NCBI RefSeq assembly: GCF_003443535.1
Contig: NZ_CP031946.1
Span: 2,917,001 to 2,981,000 of the forward strand
Direction: 5' to 3'
DNA: 64,000 bases
Source of the DNA: Ruegeria sp. AD91A
Lineage (GTDB): Bacteria > Pseudomonadota > Alphaproteobacteria > Rhodobacterales > Rhodobacteraceae
The translations under genes and the position numbers were made by a program. The stretch's first letter is position 1; every line of letters begins with the position of its first letter. Of this stretch, positions 27,735 to 36,583 are shown one piece after another. Under the pieces are notes generated by a model, which saw only the letters and a program-made list of their open reading frames with translations, ran no database searches and had not been told where the DNA came from.

Positions 27735-29612
27735 GTGTTTCACGTGAAACATTCGAAGTTTGATGTCATCATCATTGGCGCAGGCCATGCCGGAACTGAG
27801 GCCGCTCATGCATCAGCAAGGATGGGCGCAACAACTGCACTGGTGACGTTGTCTGCAACAGACATCGGCGTTATGTCCTGCAATCCGGCGATTGGAGGTT
27901 TGGGAAAGGGCCATCTTGTGCGTGAGATTGACGCCTTGGATGGCGTCATGGGTCGTGTGGCGGATCAGGCGGGCATACAGTTTCGTTTGTTGAACCGTCG
28001 AAAAGGGCCCGCCGTACAGGGGCCGAGAACGCAGGAAGATCGCGCCCTGTATCGGCTTGCTATGCAACAGGAAACAGAGAAACAGGATAACCTGTCCGTT
28101 GTTGTCGGAGAGGTTGTCGATTTTCTAATGATCGGTGAGAAGGTTGCAGGTGTTGCTCTTTCTGATGGATCAGAACTTTCTGCGCGCGCCGTTATCCTGA
28201 CCTCCGGTACATTTCTAAGGGGTGTCATTCACATAGGTGACGTGTCTCGTCCCGGTGGGAGAATGGGGGATCGACCTTCCGTCAAACTGGCTGAACGGTT
28301 GGAAAGATACAATCTTCCCATGGGACGATTGAAAACCGGGACACCGCCGCGCCTGGATGGTCGGAGCATTGATTGGTCGGATCTTGAAAGGCAGGACGGC
28401 GACGATGAGCCAACCCTGTTTTCTTTTATGTCTCAATCCGTTGTCGCGCCCCAGATTTCCTGCGGAATTACACACACAAATGCGCGAACACATGAGATCA
28501 TCGCTGCGAATCTTTCGAAATCCGCGATGTATGGCGGTCGCATTGATGGAGTAGGCCCGCGCTATTGTCCATCGATTGAAGACAAGATCGTACGATTCGC
28601 GGATAAGGAATCGCATCAAATCTTCCTTGAGCCCGAAGGGGTCAATGATCACACGATCTATCCGAACGGTATCTCGACGTCATTGCCGCAAGACGTTCAA
28701 CTGGACTATGTGCGATCGATTAAGGGATTGGAGAATGCAGATATTCTGCAACCAGGATATGCAATCGAATACGACTATGTTGATCCGCGCGTCCTGAGCG
28801 CTTCTTTATCCTTGCCAACTGTTCCCGGACTATATCTAGCGGGCCAGATAAATGGGACCACAGGATATGAGGAAGCCGCAGCTCAGGGCATGGTGGCCGG
28901 CCTCAATGCGGCGTTGGAGACCCAAGGGCGAGAACCCATCCATTTTACGCGATCCGACAGTTATATTGGCGTAATGATCGATGATTTGACAACTCGAGGA
29001 GTTGCCGAACCCTACCGCATGTTCACGTCGCGTGCGGAATTCCGGCTATCTCTGCGCGCCGACAATGCTGATCAACGGCTGACACCGCTTGGTTTGGAAT
29101 TGGGGTGCGTCGGACAAGAGCGCAAAGTTCAGTTCGAAGATAAAATGCACCAACTTGAAAGCGTGAAGTCAAAGCTGACGGAACGGACTTATACACCCAA
29201 GGAAGTTCTCGCCGCCGGTATAAACGTTAATCAGGATGGAAACCGTAGGAATGGGATGGCAATTCTCGCATTCCCCGACACCTCGTTTGAAGATTTGCTG
29301 CCTCTTGTTCCTGATTTGCAGGATGTTGACTTAAAAATCAGGCTCCAGATCGAGCGGGACGCCTTGTATGCCAACTACATTGCCAGGCAAAAGCGGGACG
29401 TTGAAGCAATGAAGCGGGATGAATCCTATGTCATCCCGCATGAGTTCGACTATTTTGCTTTGGACGGCCTGTCTTCGGAGATGAAACAGAAGCTGTCGCA
29501 AGCAAAGCCTGCAAATATCGCTCAGGCAAGCCGTGTCGAGGGGGTCACGCCGGCAGCGCTGACGCTCGTTCTGGCAAAACTGCGCCGGGATCAAAGAGCT
29601 CGCCAAGCATGA
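27735..29612 (+). CDS. mnmG: tRNA uridine-34 5-carboxymethylaminomethyl modification enzyme MnmG
   Basis: A ~625-residue FAD protein, partner of MnmE. The FAD motif [10 protein letters not shown] is at residues 14-23, then [23 protein letters not shown], and the C-terminal helical MnmE-binding domain ends in [14 protein letters not shown]. The listed GTG at 27735 overlaps its own AAGGAG ribosome site, so the in-frame GTG at 27744 (spacing 8) is perhaps the real start. Both starts lie on a perfect parS palindrome, which encodes the first residues FHVKH. The stop overlaps rsmG by 4 bp. Confidence 0.96.
   Translation: MFHVKHSKFDVIIIGAGHAGTEAAHASARMGATTALVTLSATDIGVMSCNPAIGGLGKGHLVREIDALDGVMGRVADQAGIQFRLLNRRKGPAVQGPRTQEDRALYRLAMQQETEKQDNLSVVVGEVVDFLMIGEKVAGVALSDGSELSARAVILTSGTFLRGVIHIGDVSRPGGRMGDRPSVKLAERLERYNLPMGRLKTGTPPRLDGRSIDWSDLERQDGDDEPTLFSFMSQSVVAPQISCGITHTNARTHEIIAANLSKSAMYGGRIDGVGPRYCPSIEDKIVRFADKESHQIFLEPEGVNDHTIYPNGISTSLPQDVQLDYVRSIKGLENADILQPGYAIEYDYVDPRVLSASLSLPTVPGLYLAGQINGTTGYEEAAAQGMVAGLNAALETQGREPIHFTRSDSYIGVMIDDLTTRGVAEPYRMFTSRAEFRLSLRADNADQRLTPLGLELGCVGQERKVQFEDKMHQLESVKSKLTERTYTPKEVLAAGINVNQDGNRRNGMAILAFPDTSFEDLLPLVPDLQDVDLKIRLQIERDALYANYIARQKRDVEAMKRDESYVIPHEFDYFALDGLSSEMKQKLSQAKPANIAQASRVEGVTPAALTLVLAKLRRDQRARQA
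27736..27751. promoter_or_regulatory. parS: parS centromere site 1 (ParB binding)
   Basis: A perfect 16-bp palindrome, TGTTTCACGTGAAACA, the canonical chromosomal parS. It overlaps the mnmG start region about 3.3 kb from parB and 3.2 kb from the proposed oriC. Confidence 0.95.
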
Positions 29613-30229
29613 TGGTTGACTATTCGAAGTTTGAAGACCTGAATGTTTCACGTGAAACATTCGAACGCCTCACGACTTATGTTGAACTGGTGAAACATTG
29701 GAACCCAAGGATCAACCTCGTGTCGCGGAACAGCCTGGAGCATATCTGGGACCGGCATATTCTGGATTCCGTGCAAGTCTATCGGTGCGCTGACAGTTTT
29801 GACACCTGGGCGGATCTGGGAAGTGGAGGCGGGTTCCCGGGTATGGTTTGTGCTATCCTCGCCGCGGAAGAAAATCCAAGCGCCTCATTTAATATGATAG
29901 AAAGTGATCAGCGAAAATCAGCTTTCTTGCGCAACGTTGCCCGGGAATGCGGAATAAGATGCGCAGTGACTTCAAAAAGGATTGAGATGGTTGATCCTTT
30001 GGCGGTAAACATCATTTCAGCGCGTGCATTGGCTGACTTGCGTACATTATTATCCTTTTGTGACAGACATTTACACACCAACGGGACAGCATTGTTGCCC
30101 AAAGGCGCAAATTGGAAAAAAGAGATGGAAGACGCACGTGAGGAATGGAAATTCGAGGCAGAGGCGATTACAAGTTTAACTGAACCTCAAGCCGTTATCC
30201 TTAAGATATATGGAGTATCACGTGGGTGA
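29609..30229 (+). CDS. rsmG: 16S rRNA (guanine-527-N7)-methyltransferase RsmG
   Basis: A 206-residue Rossmann methyltransferase. [25 protein letters not shown] at about residues 31-55 is the family block, and the SAM motif [12 protein letters not shown] follows near residue 69. It methylates G527 of 16S rRNA; loss gives low-level streptomycin resistance in other bacteria. The start overlaps the mnmG stop (ATGATGG; the ATG at 29612 is also possible). Codons 12-18 (NVSRETF) are written by a perfect parS. The end overlaps the parA start. Confidence 0.95.
   Translation: MMVDYSKFEDLNVSRETFERLTTYVELVKHWNPRINLVSRNSLEHIWDRHILDSVQVYRCADSFDTWADLGSGGGFPGMVCAILAAEENPSASFNMIESDQRKSAFLRNVARECGIRCAVTSKRIEMVDPLAVNIISARALADLRTLLSFCDRHLHTNGTALLPKGANWKKEMEDAREEWKFEAEAITSLTEPQAVILKIYGVSRG
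29644..29659. promoter_or_regulatory. parS: parS centromere site 2 (ParB binding), inside rsmG
   Basis: A perfect 16-bp parS (TGTTTCACGTGAAACA). The dyad symmetry extends to 22 bp, 29641-29662 (GAA...TTC flanks). It is coding DNA, so selection for ParB binding constrains RsmG residues NVSRETF. Confidence 0.95.
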
Positions 30230-31025
30230 TTTATCTCGACCTTCAGGGCCTCGGATAGTTGCTGTTGCCAATCAGAAGGGTGGGGTCGGGAAAACAACCA
30301 CAGCTATCAATCTTGCTGCTGGATTGGCCGAGGCCGGTTGCAGAGTTCTGGTGATTGATCTCGATCCACAAGGGAACGCTTCAACTGGTTTGGGTGTTGA
30401 AGATCGGGACTGGACAACTTATGACCTGATCCTCGACGAGGCGCCACTAGAGGCAGTGGTTCAGGAGACTGAAATTGAAGGCCTTTTCGTAGTCCCGGCC
30501 ACCGTCGATTTGAGTTCCGCCGATATTGAACTGATCTCAAACGAAAAACGCAGTTACCTTTTACATGATGCGCTGCGGCAGACAGCCATAGATGCATTTG
30601 AGTTTGATTTTGTTCTAATCGATTGCCCACCGTCCCTAAACTTGCTGACTGTAAATGCAATGGTTGCTGCACACTCGGTACTTGTGCCGTTGCAGAGTGA
30701 GTTCTTTGCCCTTGAAGGACTGTCGCAATTGATGCTGACGATTCGAGAGGTTCGCCAAACGGCGAATCCAGATCTGAGAATCGAAGGTGTTGTGTTGACC
30801 ATGTATGATAACCGCAACAACTTGTCCCGCCAGGTCGAAAAGGACGCACGTGACAATCTGGGTGAGATGGTTTTTAAAACCAAGATACCCAGAAATGTGC
30901 GGGTCAGCGAAGCGCCGTCATATGCGTTGCCGGTCTTGCAATATGACTCGGGATCGCTTGGAGCAATGGCGTATCGACATCTTGCTCGCGAGATCATGCA
31001 CAAGAACAACAAAACCGCAGCCTGA
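30222..31025 (+). CDS. parA: Chromosome partitioning ATPase ParA
   Basis: About 267 residues; the deviant Walker A KGGVGKTT is at about residues 19-26, DLDPQGNAS and VLIDCPPSLNLLTVNA (Walker B) follow, and the C-terminus is the ParA/Soj type. With ParB-parS it segregates newly replicated origins. I chose GTG 30222, which has GGAG 6 bases upstream and begins just before the conserved RIVAVANQKGG; an ATG at 30210 would add four residues. It overlaps the rsmG stop by 8 bp, giving coupling to the upstream genes. Confidence 0.95.
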   Translation: MGDLSRPSGPRIVAVANQKGGVGKTTTAINLAAGLAEAGCRVLVIDLDPQGNASTGLGVEDRDWTTYDLILDEAPLEAVVQETEIEGLFVVPATVDLSSADIELISNEKRSYLLHDALRQTAIDAFEFDFVLIDCPPSLNLLTVNAMVAAHSVLVPLQSEFFALEGLSQLMLTIREVRQTANPDLRIEGVVLTMYDNRNNLSRQVEKDARDNLGEMVFKTKIPRNVRVSEAPSYALPVLQYDSGSLGAMAYRHLAREIMHKNNKTAA

Positions 31026-31045
31026 GCGGGAATGAGGAGGGCGAC

Positions 31046-31942
31046 ATGAGCGCCAAGAAAGCAAAATCCAGAGGGTTGGGGCGGGGCCTGTCTGCCCTTA
31101 TGGCAGATGTAAATCCTGAAGCAGAAGGTCGGGCCTCAGTGGATGCGCGCAGGCCTGATCTGAAAGTCCCGATTGAAAAGCTGAAAGCCAACCCAAACCA
31201 GCCGCGCCGCACATTCATTCCTGAGCAGCTAGACGAGCTGGCGGCATCGGTAAAGGAAAAAGGCATCATTCAGCCCCTGATCGTTCGAGCGACAGGTTCA
31301 GGAGAATATGAGATTGTCGCAGGCGAACGTCGTTGGCGCGCGGCGCAGATGGCGCAGCTGCACGATGTTCCGGTCATTGTGCGTGAATTCGATGACACGG
31401 AAGTGTTGGAAGTAGCGATTATCGAAAACATTCAACGTGCAGATCTGAACGCGGTGGAAGAGGCCGCTGGCTATAAGCAGTTGATGGATCGATTTGGGCA
31501 CACGCAGGAAAAGCTCGCTGAGGCCCTGGGCAAGAGCCGCAGCCACATTGCGAACCTTTTGCGGCTTCTGTCCTTGCCGATGGATTTGCAAGCCCTTGTT
31601 ATTGAAGGAAAATTATCTGCGGGGCACGCCAGGGCGCTGATTACGGCCGAAAATCCGTCGGAACTCGCGAAACAGATCGTCAAGGATGGCTTATCGGTGC
31701 GCGCAACCGAGGCTTTGGTCAAAAAACAGCAGCAAGGCGGCGTTGAACGATCTGCACCTCGCGCCCGAAATCTGGATGCTGGAAAGGATGCAGACACACG
31801 TGCGTTGGAAAAGGACCTGTCCGCGATCCTGGCGATGAAAGTGTCGATCAATCACAAGGCCGGAACGGAAACAGGACAAGTCGTTCTGACCTACGAGAAC
31901 CTGGATCAGCTGGACGATTTGTGCGCTAAGCTCAGCCGTTAG
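31046..31942 (+). CDS. parB: Chromosome partitioning protein ParB
   Basis: A 298-residue ParB/Spo0J CTP-dependent DNA clamp. The N-terminal basic RGLGRGLSALMAD is the ParA-contact peptide. The CTP domain contains GERRWRAAQMA at about residues 93-103, a helix-turn-helix (KLAEALGKSRSHIANLLRLL) covers about 155-175, and the C-terminal dimerisation domain ends in LDDLCAKLSR. A good AGGAGGG ribosome site precedes it. Its targets, two perfect parS sites, lie just upstream in the same gene string. Its last 11 bp overlap a convergent DUF454 gene. Confidence 0.96.
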   Translation: MSAKKAKSRGLGRGLSALMADVNPEAEGRASVDARRPDLKVPIEKLKANPNQPRRTFIPEQLDELAASVKEKGIIQPLIVRATGSGEYEIVAGERRWRAAQMAQLHDVPVIVREFDDTEVLEVAIIENIQRADLNAVEEAAGYKQLMDRFGHTQEKLAEALGKSRSHIANLLRLLSLPMDLQALVIEGKLSAGHARALITAENPSELAKQIVKDGLSVRATEALVKKQQQGGVERSAPRARNLDAGKDADTRALEKDLSAILAMKVSINHKAGTETGQVVLTYENLDQLDDLCAKLSR

Positions 31943-32285
31943 GCCGTGACCAGATAAAGATCATGACGCCGCCCAGCACAACGGCCTGAATGATCAACAC
32001 AAAAGGCGGTGCGGACAGCATAACAGAGATTCCGAAAACGGCGGCGATCGAGACGGTTGCCGCCCTTTTTGCGACCGGTCGAATGGCACCGGAACTTTGC
32101 CAATCAAGAATCAATGGCCCAAAAAGCTGATGACTCACAAGCCAATTGTGCAGCCGCGAGGATGAGCGGGCGAAGAAAAACGCGGCAAGCAGAAGAAATG
32201 GCACTGTTGGAAGAAGGGGTAGAACAACCCCAACAACCGCCATCGCAACGCAAAGCAATCCCAGTCCGGCCCAAAGATACTGCAT
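31932..32285 (-). CDS. DUF454 (YbaN-like) inner membrane protein
   Basis: A 117-residue hydrophobic protein with about three helices. It shows the DUF454 pattern: GVVLPLLPTVPFLLLAAFFFARSS near the N-terminus and LILDWQSSGAIRPVAKRAA in the middle loop. The function is unknown. It is 2 bp downstream of hemW on the same strand, so it is probably the last gene of rph-rdgB-hemW, and it overlaps the end of parB tail to tail. Confidence 0.85.
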   Translation of the reverse strand: MQYLWAGLGLLCVAMAVVGVVLPLLPTVPFLLLAAFFFARSSSRLHNWLVSHQLFGPLILDWQSSGAIRPVAKRAATVSIAAVFGISVMLSAPPFVLIIQAVVLGGVMIFIWSRPNG

Positions 32286-32287
32286 AC

Positions 32288-33442
32288 TCAGTCCAACAGC
32301 TCCCGGATGACTGCGTTCAATACGGCGCGCCCGTCTGATGTGGCTATCAGGCGTCCGTTCCTGCGCTGAACCATGTTGATGTCAGTCAAATGATCCATGA
32401 TTTCGGAGGGAAGAGAGCGACCAGAAAGGGCTTGCCACCTGTCTATATCTAGGCCTTCAGTAACCCGCATACCCATCATAAGGTGTTCATTCGCCTGATC
32501 TTCAAGTGACAATACGCTGCGGTCCTTTTCTCCGTTACCTTTTTTGGCGGTATCAAGCCAGCGCTGGGGGTTCAGATAGGTTTCGGTCGCGTATTTCTGA
32601 CCATTCAGGGTAATCCTCCCATGGGCGCCGGGCCCAATGCCGACATAGTCGCCATACCGCCAGTAAATAAGGTTGTGCTGCGATTCCGCGCCGGGGCGGG
32701 CGTGGTTGGAAACTTCGTAGGCCGGCAAGCCATGTGCCTCGCATATTTCCTGTGTCGCCAGATACATATCAGCGGCACTGTCATCTTCTGGCAGGCCGCG
32801 TAATCTACCCACCGCATACCGATCCCCAAAGGCCGTCCCGTCTTCGATCGTCAATTGATATAGTGACAGGTGGTCTATAGCCATCGACAGCGCTTCGGTC
32901 AGTTCTGTACGCCAGGCTTCCAGCGTTTGGTGTTGGCGCGCATAGATCAGGTCAAAGCTGACACGCTCAAAGCAATTTCGGGCTGTATCAAAGGCGGCCC
33001 GGGCCTCGGCCACCGTATGGATCCGCCCCAGCCGCCTCAGATCTTCATCATTCAGGGCCTGAATGCCCATCGATATCCGATTAACCCCAGCATCGCGGTA
33101 AGCCGAAAACCGACCGGCTTCAACCGAGCCGGGATTGGCTTCGAGCGTGATTTCCATGTCATTGGCCGGGTGCCAGAGCGCACGCGCCCCATCGATCACA
33201 GCTGCAACGGTTTCCGGGTCCATCAGAGAAGGCGTGCCGCCACCAAAAAAGATCGTGTTCAGCACCCGATCCGGCGTTTCAGAGGCGGAACGGCGAAGTT
33301 CGCTCAGATAGGCATCAACCCATTGTTTTTGATCAATATTTCTGGAAACATGGCTGTTGAAATCGCAATAGGGGCACTTGGCCTCGCAAAAGGGCCAGTG
33401 CACATACAGGCCAAAGCCCCCGTTGCGCCAATCATCCGCCAA
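32288..33442 (-). CDS. hemW: HemW-type radical SAM heme chaperone
   Basis: A 384-residue radical SAM protein. The cluster motif CEAKCPYCDF (CxxxCxxC) lies at about residues 19-28, after YVHWPFC, and FFGGGTPSLMDP follows near residue 66. HemW inserts or carries heme and was long annotated as an oxygen-independent coproporphyrinogen oxidase. True HemN carries extra N-terminal residues and a different motif, so HemW is preferred. It overlaps rdgB by 11 bp. Confidence 0.92.
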   Translation of the reverse strand: MADDWRNGGFGLYVHWPFCEAKCPYCDFNSHVSRNIDQKQWVDAYLSELRRSASETPDRVLNTIFFGGGTPSLMDPETVAAVIDGARALWHPANDMEITLEANPGSVEAGRFSAYRDAGVNRISMGIQALNDEDLRRLGRIHTVAEARAAFDTARNCFERVSFDLIYARQHQTLEAWRTELTEALSMAIDHLSLYQLTIEDGTAFGDRYAVGRLRGLPEDDSAADMYLATQEICEAHGLPAYEVSNHARPGAESQHNLIYWRYGDYVGIGPGAHGRITLNGQKYATETYLNPQRWLDTAKKGNGEKDRSVLSLEDQANEHLMMGMRVTEGLDIDRWQALSGRSLPSEIMDHLTDINMVQRRNGRLIATSDGRAVLNAVIRELLD

Positions 33443-34046
33443 AGCAGCCTTTCACGAACATCGCCACCGCGCGGCCGCGATGGCTGATCTTGTTCTTTTC
33501 CCAGCGATCCATTTCAGCAAAGGTAATGTCGTACCCGTCGGGGACAAACATTGGGTCATAGCCAAACCCACCTTCGCCGCGGATCGGCCAGACCAGATGA
33601 CCGGGTGCAACGCCTTCGAACACTTCGTCGTGCCCGTCGGGCCAGGCCAGAACCAGTGTACTGCGGAATTGAGCGGTGCGGGGGTGAGGTGCGTTTTTCG
33701 CTTCGAGCTCATCATGGGCGCGGGTCATGGCCATCAGAAAATCACGGCCATTGTCGGTTTCGGCCCAATCGGCGGTGTAAACACCAGGTGCGCCGTTCAG
33801 CGCATCGATAGTGATCCCGGAATCGTCCGACAGAGCAGGCAGGCCGGTGGCTTTGGCGGCCGCATGGGCCTTGATCCGCGCATTACCGACAAAGGTGTCC
33901 TCGGTCTCTTCGGGTTCCGGCAGGTTCAGTTCGCCGGCACCAACAACTGTCACGCCGAAGGGCTCAAGAAGATGCGCCATCTCCTCGAGCTTACCCTTGT
34001 TATGGGTGGCGACCAGTAACCTGTCCCCGTCGAATTTGCGGGTCAT
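33432..34046 (-). CDS. rdgB: Non-canonical purine NTP pyrophosphatase RdgB
   Basis: A 204-residue Ham1/RdgB enzyme that removes dITP, ITP and [17 protein letters not shown] at residues 10-23, [24 protein letters not shown] near residue 72 and the C-terminal [11 protein letters not shown] are all present. It overlaps rph by 4 bp and hemW by 11 bp. Confidence 0.95.
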   Translation of the reverse strand: MTRKFDGDRLLVATHNKGKLEEMAHLLEPFGVTVVGAGELNLPEPEETEDTFVGNARIKAHAAAKATGLPALSDDSGITIDALNGAPGVYTADWAETDNGRDFLMAMTRAHDELEAKNAPHPRTAQFRSTLVLAWPDGHDEVFEGVAPGHLVWPIRGEGGFGYDPMFVPDGYDITFAEMDRWEKNKISHRGRAVAMFVKGCFGG

Positions 34047-34756
34047 GCGGTGGCGGCTTTCTGCGCGGCAGCCAGTTCAGAGACGCCTTTTTCCGCCAGA
34101 TCCATCAGTTGATCCATTTGCGCACGGCTGAAAACAGAGCCTTCAGCGGACATCTGTACTTCGATCAGTTTGCCGGATCCGGTCATGATGAAGTTACCAT
34201 CTACGCCCGCTTCGCTGTCTTCGGGGTAATCAAGGTCCAGTACCGGCTGACCCGCATAGATGCCGCAAGACACGGCAGCGACTGGATCAACCAGCGGGTC
34301 CGAGATCACATCGCCGGTTTTCATCAGCTTGTTCACAGCCAGCCGCAGCGCGACCCAGCCGCCAGTGATCGAGGCGCAGCGGGTGCCACCATCAGCCTGG
34401 ATCACGTCGCAGTCTACGGTGATCTGACGCTCTCCCAGAGCAACCCGGTCGACACCGGCGCGCAGGGCGCGGCCGATCAGGCGCTGGATTTCGACCGTAC
34501 GGCCCCCCTGTTTGCCCGAAGCCGCCTCGCGCCGCATTCGTGTATTGGTGGCGCGGGGCAGCATTCCGTATTCGGCTGTGACCCACCCAAGGCCCGATCC
34601 CTTGATAAACGGCGGCACGCGATCTTCGATCGTTGCCGTGCACAAAACGTGTGTGTCGCCCATTTTGATCAGGCAGGAACCTTCGGCATGTTTTGTGAAC
34701 CCCGTCTCGATTGAAACGGCGCGCATTTCGCTTAAATCTCTTCCAGAGGGTCGCAT
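34043..34756 (-). CDS. rph: Ribonuclease PH
   Basis: A 237-residue phosphorolytic exoribonuclease that trims tRNA 3' ends. [29 protein letters not shown] opens the protein, with [32 protein letters not shown] near residue 70 and the phosphate-binding [15 protein letters not shown] near residue 110. It is the first gene of a leftward string with rdgB and hemW, divergent from hrcA. Confidence 0.95.
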   Translation of the reverse strand: MRPSGRDLSEMRAVSIETGFTKHAEGSCLIKMGDTHVLCTATIEDRVPPFIKGSGLGWVTAEYGMLPRATNTRMRREAASGKQGGRTVEIQRLIGRALRAGVDRVALGERQITVDCDVIQADGGTRCASITGGWVALRLAVNKLMKTGDVISDPLVDPVAAVSCGIYAGQPVLDLDYPEDSEAGVDGNFIMTGSGKLIEVQMSAEGSVFSRAQMDQLMDLAEKGVSELAAAQKAATA

Positions 34757-34817
34757 CGGAATTCCTTTGTTTGCTGGGTTGGGGATAACGCCCCGCAGCG
34801 TTACGATGCAACCCCGA

Positions 34818-34845
34818 TTGACCTTTCATTTGCCTGCTATTTAAT
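34818..34845 (+). promoter_or_regulatory. Candidate housekeeping promoter of hrcA-grpE
   Basis: TTGACC and TTTAAT hexamers spaced 16 bp apart, ending 24 bp before the hrcA ATG. The match to TTGACA/TATAAT is fair. No CIRCE inverted repeat was seen in the rph-hrcA gap. Confidence 0.45.
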
Positions 34846-34868
34846 GACAAGCGAGCAGGGGAACACGC

Positions 34869-35933
34869 ATGAGCGAAGCGAGCAAGATTCTGGACGAGAT
34901 GAACGACCGGTCACGTGAAGTGTTCCGGCTGATTGTCGAGAGCTATCTGGAAAGCGGAGAGCCCGTTGGCAGTCGTACTTTGGCACGTACGTTGTCCGAA
35001 AAAGTCAGCGCCGCAACTGTCCGAAATGTGATGCAGGATCTGGAGTTTCTGGGCCTTTTGGACAGCCCCCATGTCAGCGCTGGTCGAATCCCGACGCAGC
35101 AAGGTCTGCGAATGTTTGTGGACGGATTGCTTGAAGTCGGAGACCTGGGCGCCGATGACAGGCAGAAACTGGAACAGACACTAGGCTCTAACACGGGTGA
35201 TGTTGGCGGAATGCTGGACCGTGTCGGTTCTGCCTTGTCACACGTGACACAAGGGGCCTCACTGGTTTTGACGCCCAAGCATGAATCAGAAATCAAACAT
35301 ATCGAGTTTGTTTCTCTGGGCCATGATCGGGCTTTGGTGGTTCTGGTTTTCTCGGACGGTCATGTGGAAAACCGTTTGTTCACACCGCCACCGGGGCAAA
35401 CACCCAGTTCAATGCGTGAGGCCGCGAACTTCCTGAACGCGCTCATCGAGGGGCGGACACTCAGCGAAGTGCGGCGGCAGATGCAGACGCAGATCGACGC
35501 GCGTAAGCAGGAAATCGACATTTTGGCGCGTGAGATGGTTGAAGGCGGGATGGCCGTTTGGGACGGAGACGGAAGCGACTCGGCGCGTTTGATCGTGCGC
35601 GGGCGCGCGAATCTTCTCAACGAACCCGGTCAGGCCGAGGAACTTGACCGCATTCGCACCCTGTTTGACGATCTGGAACGCAAGCGAGACATCGCCGAAT
35701 TCCTTGAATTGACTGAAGACGGTGAGGGTGTGCGCATTTTTATCGGCTCTGAGAACAAACTTTTCTCACTTTCGGGTTCCTCTTTGGTGGTGTCTCCTTA
35801 TATGAACGCTGATCGAAAGATAATCGGTGCGGTCGGGGTCATCGGGCCCACACGCCTGAATTATGGGCGGATCGTACCGATCGTGGATTATACGGCGCAA
35901 CTGGTCGGCAAGCTGATATCCGACCGGAGCTAG
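34869..35933 (+). CDS. hrcA: Heat-inducible transcription repressor HrcA
   Basis: A 354-residue HrcA with the N-terminal winged helix (SRTLARTLSEKVSAATVRNVMQDLEFLGLL, about residues 36-65), PHVSAGRIPTQQGLRMFVD after it and a GAF-like C-terminal region ending in GVIGPTRLNYGRIVPIVDYTA. HrcA represses groESL and other chaperone operons through CIRCE elements. None is visible upstream of this gene itself. It stands directly before grpE, as is common in alphaproteobacteria. Confidence 0.94.
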   Translation: MSEASKILDEMNDRSREVFRLIVESYLESGEPVGSRTLARTLSEKVSAATVRNVMQDLEFLGLLDSPHVSAGRIPTQQGLRMFVDGLLEVGDLGADDRQKLEQTLGSNTGDVGGMLDRVGSALSHVTQGASLVLTPKHESEIKHIEFVSLGHDRALVVLVFSDGHVENRLFTPPPGQTPSSMREAANFLNALIEGRTLSEVRRQMQTQIDARKQEIDILAREMVEGGMAVWDGDGSDSARLIVRGRANLLNEPGQAEELDRIRTLFDDLERKRDIAEFLELTEDGEGVRIFIGSENKLFSLSGSSLVVSPYMNADRKIIGAVGVIGPTRLNYGRIVPIVDYTAQLVGKLISDRS

Positions 35934-35943
35934 AGGGTAAGAG

Positions 35944-36507
35944 ATGGCAGAGCCCAAGAACGAAGATTTTCTGGACGATATCGCAACCGCCGAGGCGGAA
36001 GAACTGGCCGAAGAGCTGATGGACTTCAGCGAAGAGGAACTGGAGCTGGACGCGCTGCGAGCCGAACGGGACGACTACAAAGACAAGTTCATGCGGGCAT
36101 TGGCGGATGCCGAAAACATGCGCAAGCGGAGTGACAAGGCACGCCGCGATGCTGAACAGTATGGCGGGTCCAAGCTGGCCCGCGATATGCTGCCCGTATA
36201 CGACAACATGAAACGCGCCCTTGAAGCCGCGACGGATGAGCAGAAAGAAGTCGCTGCTGGTTTGCTGGAAGGTGTCGAACTGACCATGCGTGCATTGAAG
36301 GACGTGTTCCACAAGCATGGTATCGAAGTGATCACGCCCGAAGTGGGCGACCGGTTTGATCCGAACGTGCACGAGGCCATGTTCGAGGCACCGGTTCCCG
36401 GAACCAAGGCAGGAGACATCATTCAGGTGTCCGCAGAAGGATTTATGTTGCACGATCGCCTGCTGCGTCCGGCGCAGGTGGGCGTTTCTTCCATGCCTGC
36501 AAGCTGA
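35944..36507 (+). CDS. grpE: Nucleotide exchange factor GrpE
   Basis: A 187-residue GrpE, the DnaK co-chaperone. A long acidic N-terminal region and coiled coil (ELEEL..ERDDYKDKFMRALADAENMRKRSDK) is followed by the beta domain containing FDPNVHEAMFEAP and GDIIQVSAEGFMLHDRLLRPAQVGVS. An AGAGGGTAAGAG ribosome region precedes the ATG. dnaK/dnaJ are not adjacent. It is co-transcribed with hrcA (10 bp gap). Confidence 0.95.
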   Translation: MAEPKNEDFLDDIATAEAEELAEELMDFSEEELELDALRAERDDYKDKFMRALADAENMRKRSDKARRDAEQYGGSKLARDMLPVYDNMKRALEAATDEQKEVAAGLLEGVELTMRALKDVFHKHGIEVITPEVGDRFDPNVHEAMFEAPVPGTKAGDIIQVSAEGFMLHDRLLRPAQVGVSSMPAS

Positions 36508-36558
36508 TCGGCTTCGAAAAAGCCAAGCCTTCGGCGCAAGAGCTTTTGAAGGTGCAGG

Positions 36559-36583
36559 GGCGGTCAGAATCTGGCCGCCTCTT
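36559..36583 (+). terminator. Possible terminator of hrcA-grpE, overlapping the mutS end
   Basis: A 9-bp stem (GGCGGTCAG / CTGGCCGCC, one G-U pair) with a 3-base loop, followed by TCTTTC. It lies 51 bp after grpE and overlaps the last codons of convergent mutS. The U tract is weak. Confidence 0.4.

Noticed and set aside
34908..34921. GGTCACGTGAAGTG in hrcA, parS-like
   Set aside because: Several mismatches on both arms of the dyad.
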